From positions 7,207 to 71,206 of the forward strand of contig JAHDFS010000001.1 in the NCBI GenBank assembly GCA_020628035.1: a stretch of 64,000 nucleotides of DNA. Reading direction: 5' to 3'. The translations under genes and the position numbers were made by a program. The notes below the pieces were generated by a model. The model made no database searches. It was given only the letters and a program-made list of their open reading frames with translations, and was not told the origin of the DNA. Below, one piece after another: positions 8,576 to 17,071 of this stretch (its first letter is position 1; every line of letters begins with the position of its first letter). This stretch comes from Rhizobiaceae bacterium. Lineage in GTDB: Bacteria; Pseudomonadota; Alphaproteobacteria; Rhizobiales; Rhizobiaceae.

Positions 8576-9040
8576 CTAATCGTCTTTGCGCACCCAACTC
8601 TCTTCAATTTCAGTTCCCGCTTGCTTGAAAAGTTTGGAAAGCGGGCAATATTTCGATACTTCTTCCGCCAATCTTGCCAATTCGGCCTCTGTCGCTGTGC
8701 CATCGGCTTCAACGGTCAGCTTAATTTTGACAAATGGGACATCAATCTCCTCCTGAAGCGTCACGCCCCGTCGGTCAAAATCGCAAACAGCTGAAATATC
8801 CAAATGACCAATGTCGATGAGCAATGATTCAGCGCATTTATGTGCAATCACATTCGTGCATCCAATGAGCGCAGAAATGGCTGTATCCGTAGGCGTTGGC
8901 CCTAAATTGGTACCACCTCGTGCCTCAGGTTCATCGATCGCAAAATTGAGATCGCGAATTGAAATATTGGACAATGAATGAGACGGGCTTTGTGCCTTTG
9001 CCCTTAATTTCACAGTCATTTGAGGCTTTAAATCAACCAT
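8576..9040 (-). CDS. OsmC family protein
   Basis: A 154-residue OsmC/Ohr-fold protein. The conserved first cysteine region reads ALIGCTNVIAHKCAE and a second cysteine is found near the C-terminus (SKYCPLSKLFKQAG), matching the two-cysteine peroxidatic arrangement of the family. OsmC proteins are cytoplasmic thiol-dependent peroxidases or are of unknown function in catabolic operons. The start overlaps the stop of the RutE-like gene as TAATG, indicating translational coupling. A detoxifying role linked to aromatic breakdown is plausible but unproven. Confidence 0.85.
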   Translation of the reverse strand: MVDLKPQMTVKLRAKAQSPSHSLSNISIRDLNFAIDEPEARGGTNLGPTPTDTAISALIGCTNVIAHKCAESLLIDIGHLDISAVCDFDRRGVTLQEEIDVPFVKIKLTVEADGTATEAELARLAEEVSKYCPLSKLFKQAGTEIEESWVRKDD

Positions 9041-9723
9041 TAAACGACCTCACACACATCATCAAAATCAAAGCGCGGCAAACGCTGAAACAACGCAGTT
9101 TCATCGGCATAACCGATATTGCAAAGGAAATTTGATTTAACTGTCGTTCCTTTGAAAAATTCTTCGTCAATAACAGCGTTAGAAAATCCAGACATCGCAC
9201 CAATATCAAGACCAAGCGCGCGGGCAGCGATCATCAAATATCCACCCTGCAAGGTGGAATTGCGAAACGCTGTCTCTTCAGAATATTCAGGCTTGTCTTT
9301 AAAAAGGTGTCGTCTGTCTTCATGCGGGAAGAGTTTGGGCAATTCTTTCCAAAACTCAGTGTCATAAGCTACAATCACCGTCAGCGGTGCACCCATCATC
9401 TTCGGAACATTCGCAGGCTTTAACGATTTTGCCACGCGCGCCTTGCCCTCAGGTGTTTTCACAAAGATGAAACGCGCCGGGCAGCCATTCATGCTTGTCG
9501 AACCCATTTTCACAATATCATAAAGCTGATGGATGAGCCCGTCATCGATGGGTTTGTCTGTCCATGCATAGTGAGAACGCGCACCAGAGAGAATAAGCTC
9601 AATCGATGCATCATCCAATTGGTGAATTCTTGATTTAAGATCACGGGCATCTTGCTGAGCGGCTTCTCGCAACTTCAATAACTCTTCACCAGTGGGTGCA
9701 CTATTTGGCACATTCATATTCAT
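9040..9723 (-). CDS. RutE-like nitroreductase (malonic semialdehyde reductase family)
   Basis: About 227 residues; an FMN-dependent nitroreductase-fold oxidoreductase. The sequence tracks E. coli RutE closely by eye: ARSHYAWTDKPI, GSTSMNGCPARFIFV, GAPLTVIVAYDTEFW, EETAFRNSTLQGGYLMIAARALGLD and a C-terminal PRFDFDDVCEV. RutE reduces malonic semialdehyde to 3-hydroxypropionate in uracil catabolism. No other rut gene is present, so the substrate here may differ. Malonyl-CoA decarboxylase nearby suggests C3 dicarboxylate-related chemistry. The longest frame starts at 9786; I prefer ATG 9723 (second ATG 9717), because the extra N-terminus has no homology. It is coupled to the OsmC gene. Confidence 0.85.
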   Translation of the reverse strand: MNMNVPNSAPTGEELLKLREAAQQDARDLKSRIHQLDDASIELILSGARSHYAWTDKPIDDGLIHQLYDIVKMGSTSMNGCPARFIFVKTPEGKARVAKSLKPANVPKMMGAPLTVIVAYDTEFWKELPKLFPHEDRRHLFKDKPEYSEETAFRNSTLQGGYLMIAARALGLDIGAMSGFSNAVIDEEFFKGTTVKSNFLCNIGYADETALFQRLPRFDFDDVCEVV

Positions 9724-9804
9724 TCGACGTTTCCCGCACTTTAGGAATCTAGCTTCCAAACCTCTATAATTCAAAAATACCCACATTTATACCCATTCGT
9801 CAAT

Positions 9805-9818
9805 AAATATCGATATTT
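9805..9818. promoter_or_regulatory. Perfect palindrome AAATATCGATATTT
   Basis: A 14-bp perfect dyad between the divergent RutE-like and YciI genes. Its 12-bp core is identical to the site at 2232-2243 and one base different from that at 2053-2066. A candidate shared operator for this metabolic block. Confidence 0.5.
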
Positions 9819-9880
9819 TTTATTTGACCGGAGTTTATAATAAAGTATGGTTTTGTAGAGAATGTGGAGGAATTGAGAAA

Positions 9881-10273
9881 ATGCCAAGCTGGAAAGACTA
9901 CCGTCAGACATCAAAAGAACGCGGATCTCTTGCTTTTGAATTATATATTGTCGAATCAACACCAGCCATGCCGCCGGAACAAATGCTGGCCATCTTGCCC
10001 GAACATCTCGCCTACCAGGGTGAGATGGAAGCACAGGGCAAACTCTTTCTCGCTGGACCTTTGTCAGATGCGACGGGCGAAGAGATGAGTGGCGGTGGCA
10101 TGATTATCTATAATGCCAGCTCTTTAGAAGAAGCACGCGAAATTACTGAAAATGACCCAATGCATAAAAAGGGTGGCAGAACATTTACCATCAGACGCTG
10201 GCTCGTTAATGAAGGCTCTTTCTCGCTCAATATCGGATTATCTGGGCAGCGCGTGGAGCTGGCAAAGAACTAA
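9881..10273 (+). CDS. YciI family protein
   Basis: A 130-residue protein of the YCII/DGPF-related ferredoxin-like fold, with the features expected of the family: LPEHLAYQGEMEAQGKLFLAGP, then ENDPMHKKGGRTFTIRRW. Members occur as small dimeric accessory enzymes or dehydrochlorinase-like proteins in aromatic catabolic operons (for example muconolactone-type or chlorohydroxyquinol pathways). An open frame extends to 9824, but the ATG at 9881 with GGAGG upstream is the better start. It diverges from the RutE-like gene across the shared palindrome and ends by overlapping the convergent Pnap_2097 gene by 4 bases. Confidence 0.82.
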   Translation: MPSWKDYRQTSKERGSLAFELYIVESTPAMPPEQMLAILPEHLAYQGEMEAQGKLFLAGPLSDATGEEMSGGGMIIYNASSLEEAREITENDPMHKKGGRTFTIRRWLVNEGSFSLNIGLSGQRVELAKN

Positions 10274-11082
10274 CTTTCCGGCATAGCACATCGTTTGGAA
10301 GAGGCTTTTGCGATCAGTTTTCCATCATCTCGATGAATAAAAACGTCTGATCCAGATGATGCGAGATTGATGGATGCACCGATATCTAGATTACCAAGGT
10401 AAACGACTTCTCGCCGCTTTAATGGCTGAGTTGTCTTTTGTATTTGATCTTCAAAACGCTCCGTAAATTTCGAAAAACTTGGAAAATATAAAAGCCCAAC
10501 CGCGTTAAAGTCGAGTGATCGGCATGGCGTGTAATCTTGGTTTCGATCGCACTTCATCTCCGGATTTGTATTTACGCGGGCGGTAGTTCTGGCGTGTTCG
10601 GCCAAAGTTAGTAATTCCTGCGGCGCCATATCTAAAGACAAGCTCGGCATATATTTATTGCGAACAATTGATGTATTCGCCTTGTCCTCACCATGGCTCA
10701 CAAAGGTCGAAATCATCAATAATGATGCGATCTCTTGCTTGGCTAACAGTATTTTATGAACCGAACCGATCTGGTGATGGCTGACATGATAAAGGCTGGA
10801 GGTGATCTCCACATTTTTCGCAAGCAATTTGGTTTGTGGTGAAAGCTCAATAGATGTCGCACAAAACGCCGCATAAACCTCTCTTCCATAGACATCTTCA
10901 AACACAGCTTGTTTTTGACCCATGGCTTGGGCAATCAACGACCAATGAATATCCCCACCCAGTTTCAAAAACCACTGCTCAGATATGCCATCTGGTTGTA
11001 ATTCAGCCATTCCGAGCGTGATCGAACGTGCGCAATCTATCTTTTGAATAGGATGTGTCTCAAATGCTGCGTGACTATTCAT
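10270..11082 (-). CDS. Pnap_2097 family protein (LnmK-like hotdog fold), Nit1C-associated
   Basis: A 270-residue protein resembling the Pnap_2097 family, a relative of LnmK bifunctional acyltransferase/decarboxylases with a double-hotdog-like layout. Visible parts are the N-terminal LGMAELQPDGISEQWFLKLGGDIHW and the central DFNAVGLLYFPSF followed by KRREVVYLGNLD. This family is typically encoded beside Nit1C nitrilase clusters. Function is unknown; acyl-thioester chemistry is an inference from LnmK. The start overlaps the stop of the flavin oxidoreductase gene by ATGA, so it is the last gene of the cluster operon. Confidence 0.75.
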   Translation of the reverse strand: MNSHAAFETHPIQKIDCARSITLGMAELQPDGISEQWFLKLGGDIHWSLIAQAMGQKQAVFEDVYGREVYAAFCATSIELSPQTKLLAKNVEITSSLYHVSHHQIGSVHKILLAKQEIASLLMISTFVSHGEDKANTSIVRNKYMPSLSLDMAPQELLTLAEHARTTARVNTNPEMKCDRNQDYTPCRSLDFNAVGLLYFPSFSKFTERFEDQIQKTTQPLKRREVVYLGNLDIGASINLASSGSDVFIHRDDGKLIAKASSKRCAMPES

Positions 11083-12356
11083 TCAGCTGCCACCACCGCA
11101 TCTTGATTTAAGCTCTTTTCAATATGGTCTGCGAGATATCGTCCATCTTCATTGATGGAAAGAAAACGCCCTGACCCCCATTTGTTGAGCCAACCCAAAC
11201 CAATGAAGTAAAATCCTGGCACATCACAAACACCGCGATTATAAACGGGTCGACCCTTTTCATCGAATACATCAGCATCAATCCAATCGTAATTCGGCCT
11301 AAATCCAATCGACCATATGACCGAAGTTATGCCCTGCTCCTTAAGATCAATTTCAGTGATCTCGTCTTTCGGTTCCCAAAGCTTTTCAAAAGGCGCTTCC
11401 ACGGGAGCAGAGATGTTATTTTTTGAAATATATTCGTCAATAACGTTGCAAATACCGAGATAACTATTATCCGCGTCATCCAGATTTTTGCGGAGGTCTG
11501 GAAGAAAACGCAGCTTCTCATCATCCATATCTGATAGCGAGCCATAAAGGCTGACATCGCTTTCAACAACAAAGCGCCTGAGATCGATTTCCTTACCGCC
11601 ATCACGCCCCGACATATAATGGTTGGTTTGCGTGAGCGCCTTATGTGGATCGGGGTGCTCTGCAATTGTTATATCATAATGCCCCATATCATAGAGCCAA
11701 TCCGTTGCATCGCGCCCACGATATTTCCGCGGACTACGCGGGGCAGGTCCAACAGCTAGATGAACTTTGCGTCCATCGCGCACCAGATCTTCCATGATCT
11801 GCACACCGGATTGTCCCGTCCCCACAATAAGGGAAGCACCTTGAGGAATTTGCGCCGGCCGGCGATAGTCTTTCGAATGCATCTGCATCACAGATGGATC
11901 AAGCTTTTCTGCATAAGGCGGAACAATGGGCGCATCATATCCACCGGTGGCAATCACGACCTGTGAACAATGCCAATGACCATCAGACGTGATAACATCA
12001 TAACCATCAGCTTCTTTGCTCACGTTTTTGACTTCGACATTTTCCAAAATAGGAGGTTCAAAACTTCGCGCAAAACCATCGAGATAATCAACAATCTCAT
12101 CTTTAAGCATAAAGCCATCTGGATCATCTCCTGAATAAGGAAAATTCGGCAATCGACATTGCCAATTTGGGGTCACAAGGCAAAAGCTGTCCCAGCGATT
12201 TTCACGCCAGGAATGGAACTTTTGATATTTTTCCAAAACCACATGTTCAATGCCTTTATTATGTAAGTACCAACTTACAGTAAGGCCGGCTTGCCCGCCG
12301 CCAACTATGACAACAGGAATTTGGATTTTGTTTTCATTGGTATTTGTTAAATTCAT
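11079..12356 (-). CDS. MSMEG_0569 family flavin-dependent oxidoreductase (Nit1C)
   Basis: About 425 residues; a flavin monooxygenase-like protein with an N-terminal FAD Rossmann motif (VVIVGGGQAGLTVSWYLHNKG), the sequence NRWDSFCLVTPNW typical of this family, and a second nucleotide motif SLIVGTGQSGVQIMEDLV. The C-terminal FAD contact reads GVCDVPGFYFIGLGW. It should be a cytoplasmic NAD(P)H-using oxygenase. In Nit1C clusters its substrate is unknown. The open frame extends to 12389; ATG 12356 has GGGGAA six bases upstream and avoids overlapping the previous gene. Coupled to the Pnap_2097 gene. Confidence 0.88.
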   Translation of the reverse strand: MNLTNTNENKIQIPVVIVGGGQAGLTVSWYLHNKGIEHVVLEKYQKFHSWRENRWDSFCLVTPNWQCRLPNFPYSGDDPDGFMLKDEIVDYLDGFARSFEPPILENVEVKNVSKEADGYDVITSDGHWHCSQVVIATGGYDAPIVPPYAEKLDPSVMQMHSKDYRRPAQIPQGASLIVGTGQSGVQIMEDLVRDGRKVHLAVGPAPRSPRKYRGRDATDWLYDMGHYDITIAEHPDPHKALTQTNHYMSGRDGGKEIDLRRFVVESDVSLYGSLSDMDDEKLRFLPDLRKNLDDADNSYLGICNVIDEYISKNNISAPVEAPFEKLWEPKDEITEIDLKEQGITSVIWSIGFRPNYDWIDADVFDEKGRPVYNRGVCDVPGFYFIGLGWLNKWGSGRFLSINEDGRYLADHIEKSLNQDAVVAAE

Positions 12357-12367
12357 AAAAAGTTCCC

Positions 12368-12655
12368 CTATGAAGACATGCTTAAACAAGTGACCATCGG
12401 ATCGCTGTCTTGCTCAAACTTTGCAACCTGATGATTGATACGCTCCAATTGCCCCATCGCTCGGCTGCATGGATGACCATATATTTGCGCAACACGATTG
12501 GATGCAGATTGCAAAGCTGTCGTTGCTCGCAAACTGAAATCTGAAAGCGGGTAGGTCGTATTGGCCGAAAGGTGTTGAGTGACAATGGTTGAAGGCGAAT
12601 AACACCGCTCCCGACTGCCATCGGGCCATTTAAGCGTGAACCATACTTCAGGCAT
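12368..12655 (-). CDS. MSMEG_0570 family small protein (Nit1C, nitrogen starvation response)
   Basis: A 95-residue soluble protein recognisable as the MSMEG_0570 family by MPEVWFTLKWPDGSRERCYSPS at the N-terminus and the later YPLSDFSLRATTALQSASNRV. The family is a constant small member of Nit1C clusters and has no known activity. Its start overlaps the end of the AIR-synthase-like gene by 8 bases (ATGCCTGA), showing translational coupling. It is followed after 11 bp by the flavin oxidoreductase start. Confidence 0.85.
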   Translation of the reverse strand: MPEVWFTLKWPDGSRERCYSPSTIVTQHLSANTTYPLSDFSLRATTALQSASNRVAQIYGHPCSRAMGQLERINHQVAKFEQDSDPMVTCLSMSS

Positions 12656-13619
12656 AACAGACCTCCGTTTTCCCCAATCCCAAATAAGCTGCTTCTTGAT
12701 AGTCCCAAAAAAGCGTCGAGCGACCTTCGAAACTCAAATCAATGGATGTGTTCTGATTAACCGAACCGATTGCATGTGCAGTAATACCCCGCGCCGCAAA
12801 CCGTTGCTGAACATCGGCCGCGTTTTCAGGCGTTGCGGACAACAAATATCCAAAACTTGGAAATGATCGCATCCAGCGCATGACGCCGATATGTTCTGGT
12901 GGTTTTATGCGGGAAATATCAATCTCGATACCGACACCTGAGGATTCTGCCAGCATCAGGGCTGTTCCGATCAGCCCGCCTTGGCTAATATCCTTTCCAG
13001 CACGGACCAATCCGTCGTCCGCCAATTGCGGCAGTAACTCCAAATCAGCACGCAATTCTTCAGGTGAACGATTGCTGGCCGCAAAAAAATTATCGAAATT
13101 CCGATAACTTCCGCGATGATCAATCGCTGCAATCAACACATCGCCGGGCTGTGCACCAAAACTTGTAATCAATTTATTTGCGCGTCCGAAGATCGAAACC
13201 GCCAAGTTCAATTCCGACGCTGAAAAATTTGTATGCCCACCCAGAATTGAAACGCCATAGGCCTCAGCTGCATCCCGTAATCCTTTTAAAAGTGGCTTGG
13301 CAAGTTCAGCATTGGGTGCCCAAATTTGATCAATCACACCAATTGCACGACCACCCATTGCAGCAATATCTGACGCATTGACCATGACGCCGCACCAACC
13401 GGCAAACCAAGGATCATCATTCACAAAGGATGGGATAAAACCTTCACCTGCCAACAAATCAAACCCACCATCTGAACGTTGCAGAAATGCCGCGTCATCG
13501 CCCGGATGCCCCGCACTTCCAGACCCTATCTGCAGCCCCTTTGCAGCGTCAGATATCGATAGTTTTGAAGTAATAGAAGGGTGCAATCTCAATTCAGATG
13601 CCAATTGCGAAATATCCAT
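12648..13619 (-). CDS. sll0787 family AIR synthase-like protein (Nit1C)
   Basis: About 323 residues with the AIR synthase/selenophosphate synthase (PurM-like) fold. The ATP-binding region includes GSGSAGHPGDDAAFL and VNASDIAAMGGRAIGVID. The second half has KDISQGGLIGTALMLAESS, the counterpart of PurM glycine-rich segments. PurM-like enzymes activate a carbonyl or thio group with ATP; the true substrate in this cluster is unknown. The frame is open to 13694, but ATG 13619 begins where family similarity starts and lies 4 bases after the acetyltransferase stop. It overlaps the MSMEG_0570 gene by 8 bases. Confidence 0.88.
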   Translation of the reverse strand: MDISQLASELRLHPSITSKLSISDAAKGLQIGSGSAGHPGDDAAFLQRSDGGFDLLAGEGFIPSFVNDDPWFAGWCGVMVNASDIAAMGGRAIGVIDQIWAPNAELAKPLLKGLRDAAEAYGVSILGGHTNFSASELNLAVSIFGRANKLITSFGAQPGDVLIAAIDHRGSYRNFDNFFAASNRSPEELRADLELLPQLADDGLVRAGKDISQGGLIGTALMLAESSGVGIEIDISRIKPPEHIGVMRWMRSFPSFGYLLSATPENAADVQQRFAARGITAHAIGSVNQNTSIDLSFEGRSTLFWDYQEAAYLGLGKTEVCYA

Positions 13620-13623
13620 CTGA

Positions 13624-14166
13624 TCACGCCGCAATTTTGTGAGGGCGATGATACCAACCCTCTTCTGGACTGTAGTTCGGCGGGTAATGCGCAAGATCAG
13701 CCGACATCAACATATGCGCCACACCATGACAATCTACCTCTTCGACCGGTTTCCAACGCATGCGTCTGAATAGAACGACATTTTGCATTTGAACATGGGC
13801 ATTAAACAAACGGCACCCCCGCGCATTTGCGCTCCGAACGGCAAGGGAAATCAACTCAGCACCCAAACGACCAACATTGCGGTATGCAGGATCAACGGCA
13901 AGACGAGAGCCCCACCATACCCCCGGCTCTGCTGTGTGAATGCGCACTGTTCCAACAACCGAATGCGCTTCATGAGCAATGGTTGAAATTGCCACAAGAT
14001 GGGTCGCAATCTCGTCAACATCATCACGATCATGCTCTTTGAATATGCCTTGCTCACCCACAAAAACTTTATTGCGTAAATCAAACGCTCCCTGCCGCTC
14101 CCAATGCGTTGAAGCAGCTCGAATAAAATAACCCGGTGAGTGAAAAGGGATGACGTTTTTAGCCAT
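13624..14166 (-). CDS. MSMEG_0567 family GNAT N-acetyltransferase (Nit1C)
   Basis: A 180-residue GNAT-fold protein. The acetyl-CoA region is read at RLAVDPAYRNVGRLGAELISLAVRSANARGCR, split over the beta4-alpha3 segment; a family-typical N-terminal block is VFVGEQGIFKEHDRDDVDE. It lies between the radical SAM gene (2-bp gap) and the AIR-synthase-like gene (4-bp gap). It is expected to acylate a small-molecule intermediate in the cytoplasm. Identification relies strongly on the cluster order as well as the GNAT motif. Confidence 0.87.
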   Translation of the reverse strand: MAKNVIPFHSPGYFIRAASTHWERQGAFDLRNKVFVGEQGIFKEHDRDDVDEIATHLVAISTIAHEAHSVVGTVRIHTAEPGVWWGSRLAVDPAYRNVGRLGAELISLAVRSANARGCRLFNAHVQMQNVVLFRRMRWKPVEEVDCHGVAHMLMSADLAHYPPNYSPEEGWYHRPHKIAA

Positions 14167-14168
14167 GA

Positions 14169-15266
14169 TCAGACCTTTAACTTCTCATATGTCGAAAGCG
14201 CTGAACATGCACCGCAGCGGCCACAACCCGCCTTAATGTCTTCAGATTTCATTCCAGAATTTCTGATCATCTCACTCAACGGCTTTAAGATAGCTGCCAT
14301 AAATTCAGATTTTGGTGCTGGCAGACTTTCAAGCGGCGTTCCTGAAATGGGGACAAAAGGAACTACAAACGGATAGACACCCATATTGCAGAGCTTTTCC
14401 GACATTTCTAAAATGGCGTCGGCGGTATCACCCAAACCTGCCAGAATATAAGTCGATACCTGACCATGTCCGAACACTTTAACGGCCGCTTCAAAAGAGG
14501 AGAAATATTTCTCTAACGGCACTGAGGCTTTTCCTGGCATCACATCAGCGCGAACTTCCGGAGTTACAGCTTCTAAATGCATACCCAAACTATCAATGCC
14601 TGCATCAAACATGCGCTGATGCCAAATATCATCTGCAGGTGGTTCACACTGGCCTTGGATGGGAATATCAACGGCAGCCTTGATCGCTAATGCACTTTCG
14701 ACCAACACCGACGCACCGCGATCATCACTGGCGGGCGTACCCGTTGTCATGACCATATGCTCAATGCCATCAAGTTCAACAGCCGCCTTGGCAACTTCTG
14801 CCAGTTGCTCAGGGGTTTTATGCGCGATTGTTCGACCTGCAGCCAAGCTTTGGCCAATGGAACAAAACTTGCAGGTCTTCTTACGGCTTTCATAGCGAAT
14901 ACAGGTTTGCAAAACCGTTGTCGCCAAAACGTTACGCGAATGCAAAGTAGCGATATGATTATATGGAATACCTTCAGCGGTTTTTAAATCATAAAATTTT
15001 GGTCGTCCCGGAAATTTGATCCGCGCAATTTCCTCACCGTTTTTGGTAACTTGAGATGAGCCATCTTGATCAGGCGCCTTTACCAAATAAGGACTTTTAA
15101 ATGCCGGTGCCGTATGTACAGGCACCATCACAGTGGTGCCATCTATCGTCAACGCCTTATGGTCCGAAGGCCCCGCCCCACCACGACGACTCTCGTGGCC
15201 GGCATTTGGGTCATCAAGGCGCATGCCTCGGGTTTGTAAATCATTGATGAGCTCAGAAATCGACAT
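14169..15266 (-). CDS. MSMEG_0568 family radical SAM protein (Nit1C)
   Basis: About 365 residues. The [4Fe-4S] cysteines are spaced C-X9-C-X2-C (Cys122, Cys132, Cys135: TCIRYES...[10 protein letters not shown]), not the canonical CX3CX2C, as is usual for this family. A further cysteine cluster CGRCGACS lies at the C-terminus and may bind an auxiliary cluster. Sequence between them fits a partial TIM barrel ([34 protein letters not shown]). It should generate a 5'-deoxyadenosyl radical; substrate unknown. The longest frame begins with TTG at 15272; the ATG at 15266 with AGGA upstream is preferred. It overlaps the nitrilase stop by 14 bases. Confidence 0.92.
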   Translation of the reverse strand: MSISELINDLQTRGMRLDDPNAGHESRRGGAGPSDHKALTIDGTTVMVPVHTAPAFKSPYLVKAPDQDGSSQVTKNGEEIARIKFPGRPKFYDLKTAEGIPYNHIATLHSRNVLATTVLQTCIRYESRKKTCKFCSIGQSLAAGRTIAHKTPEQLAEVAKAAVELDGIEHMVMTTGTPASDDRGASVLVESALAIKAAVDIPIQGQCEPPADDIWHQRMFDAGIDSLGMHLEAVTPEVRADVMPGKASVPLEKYFSSFEAAVKVFGHGQVSTYILAGLGDTADAILEMSEKLCNMGVYPFVVPFVPISGTPLESLPAPKSEFMAAILKPLSEMIRNSGMKSEDIKAGCGRCGACSALSTYEKLKV

Positions 15267-16257
15267 GTTCAAATTCCTTTTGTGCGATGTCTGCTAATTC
15301 GGGCATATTGGGTTCTAAAGTGTCGAGATTTGAAACCTGACGCACCTGCGTGGGGCGCTGATCATGCACCAAATGTAAAAGCTCTGGCCGCGCGTAATGG
15401 CCAACGCTATCCATCATCCGTTTGCGCTTTGTGATGAGCTTCATATCCAGATCGGCAATCAAAATGCCCTCACCTTCGGTGATGGGATCAACAACATGGC
15501 GTCCTTCGGGCGAAATGATGCACGTCATACAGCCATCTCTCAAACCCTTTTGCAGGGAAGGATCTGGATGGATGGATTGAATTTGTTCTTCCGTCAGCCA
15601 CCCGGTTGCATTGACGACAAAACAAGCGGCTTCAAGCGCATGGTGTCGCATAGAAACTTCTATTTGCTCACCAAATATCGGACCGACGAGACTCCCTGGG
15701 AAATGGGCAGCATGAATTTCTTCATGCTGAGCCATTAATGCGTAACGAGCCAGCGGATTGTAATGCTCCCAACAGGCGAGCGCGCCGACGCGACCAACTT
15801 TTGTCTCGACAACTTTCAATCCGGAACCATCGCCCTGCCCCCAAACCATGCGTTCATGATAAGTCGGTGTAATCTTACGGCGCTTGAGAACAATTTCTCC
15901 GCTCGCATCGAACACCAATTGAGTATTGTAGAGCGAGCCATGATCACGCTCATTAATTCCCACAACGATCACCGCATTGGTTTTGCGCGCCGCATTGGCA
16001 AGAGCCTTGGTTTCCGCAGATGGCACAACAACGGCTTCTTGATACAATTCAAGATGCGGCTTCCCCTGTTGGACGGGAGGCAGAACAAACGAAAAGTAAG
16101 GATAATAAGGGATAAATGTCTCGGGAAAGACGATGAATTCAGCACCTTTTGATGCAGCTTCATCAATCGCATTTAACACCCGTTCCATGGTTTTCTCGCG
16201 TCCTGAAAGATCAGGGGCAATTTGAACAGCTGCGGCTCTGACAGTATCGGTTCGCAT
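15253..16257 (-). CDS. Nitrilase, Nit6803 family (Nit1C)
   Basis: A 334-residue carbon-nitrogen hydrolase with the catalytic triad visible: Glu46 (VFPETFIP), Lys128 ([20 protein letters not shown]) and Cys162 ([16 protein letters not shown]). These extended motifs match aliphatic/aromatic nitrilases of the branch that includes Synechocystis Nit6803. Nitrilases convert nitriles to acid plus ammonia. Nit1C clusters have been linked in Pseudomonas to growth on cyanide as nitrogen source (cyanotrophy), an attractive role here. It is the second gene of the cluster, preceded by an 11-bp-stem hairpin, and overlaps the radical SAM gene. Confidence 0.93.
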   Translation of the reverse strand: MRTDTVRAAAVQIAPDLSGREKTMERVLNAIDEAASKGAEFIVFPETFIPYYPYFSFVLPPVQQGKPHLELYQEAVVVPSAETKALANAARKTNAVIVVGINERDHGSLYNTQLVFDASGEIVLKRRKITPTYHERMVWGQGDGSGLKVVETKVGRVGALACWEHYNPLARYALMAQHEEIHAAHFPGSLVGPIFGEQIEVSMRHHALEAACFVVNATGWLTEEQIQSIHPDPSLQKGLRDGCMTCIISPEGRHVVDPITEGEGILIADLDMKLITKRKRMMDSVGHYARPELLHLVHDQRPTQVRQVSNLDTLEPNMPELADIAQKEFEHVDF

Positions 16258-16296
16258 TAAATTTTAATTCTCCGCGGGGTGGATTTAAATCAGATT

Positions 16297-16325
16297 ATGT
16301 CAGGCCGAACGATCCGGCCTGACAT
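16297..16325 (-). other. Intercistronic hairpin in Nit1C operon
   Basis: Perfect 11-bp arms (ATGTCAGGCCG / CGGCCTGACAT) with a 7-base loop, between the MSMEG_0572 stop and the nitrilase start. There is no U-run after it on the minus strand, so it is more likely an mRNA processing, stability or attenuation element than a full terminator. It could raise the level of the first cistron relative to the rest. Confidence 0.6.
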
Positions 16326-16333
16326 GGTTGGGG

Positions 16334-16816
16334 TTACACAGTCCATGTATCCAAAATCACGGCATCGGCCTTTTTGTGGATGAGAATGCAATCGAGCACA
16401 TCTTGCGGTGCAATCGGCGTAATACCCGGCAAAAGTGATGGCTCACCATGGCCGTAAAGTGCTTGCAAAGCGAAACGACATGCATACACTTTGCCACCTT
16501 CACCCATGAATTTTTGCAAGTTCACGGCAAAGTTTTGGTGACCGGGAAATGCTTCATCGCCCAATGTTGGGAAACCACGTTGAATTCCCAATGTGACACC
16601 TGGACCATACAGCAATATCGATGTTTCGTATCCCTTACGGTTTAAGCGTATCGCATTGAGAATATTGACTAATCCGATAGACCCTTCAAAAGCAACGGTG
16701 TGAAACGTTACCAGTGCTTTCTCGCCTTCATCGGCTTTGACATCTTCAAAAACTTTTTCTTCGTAATCGACGAAATAATCTCCGTCTTTATGAGCTTCCT
16801 TAGCTACAGCTGGCAT
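16334..16816 (-). CDS. MSMEG_0572 family protein (Nit1C, nitrogen starvation response)
   Basis: A 160-residue DsrE/TusD-like small protein of the MSMEG_0572/Sll0783 family, first gene of the cluster. Distinctive stretches are [25 protein letters not shown] and [22 protein letters not shown]. Homologues are induced by nitrogen starvation in several bacteria; activity is unknown. Its promoter region faces the divergent MocR regulator and holds repeated TTGTATGT-type sites, so it and the downstream seven genes are probably controlled by that regulator. Confidence 0.88.
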   Translation of the reverse strand: MPAVAKEAHKDGDYFVDYEEKVFEDVKADEGEKALVTFHTVAFEGSIGLVNILNAIRLNRKGYETSILLYGPGVTLGIQRGFPTLGDEAFPGHQNFAVNLQKFMGEGGKVYACRFALQALYGHGEPSLLPGITPIAPQDVLDCILIHKKADAVILDTWTV

Positions 16817-16860
16817 TTTAAACTCCTTCTAAATGACAACATAAGGCTAAGTCACGTAAA

Positions 16861-17046
16861 TTGTATGTGTCAATCATAAGTGCAATCTACATACAATAAA
16901 AAATCATTATAAATACAAAACGCATATTTCACGAGCAAAAACACATTAAATGTGCAGTGAATGACCTATAAGTAGTCAAAATATCGCTTCAAAACATCTT
17001 GATATGCGAAAAAAAATGATCCATACATTATGCAACAATTGTATGT
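16861..17046. promoter_or_regulatory. Candidate MocR operators: TTGTATGT / ACATACAA repeats
   Basis: In the 255-bp divergent region between MSMEG_0572 and the MocR gene, TTGTATGT occurs at 16861-16868 and 17039-17046, and its reverse complement ACATACAA at 16889-16896. A further ATACAA lies at 16913-16918, 22 bases (two helical turns) after the ATACAA at 16891. MocR regulators such as GabR and PdxR bind spaced direct repeats, so this arrangement suits binding by the neighbouring protein. The 17039 copy lies just before the regulator start, consistent with autoregulation. Confidence 0.55.
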
Positions 17047-17071
17047 AACAATTTTTGCGGGGCACTTTTTT

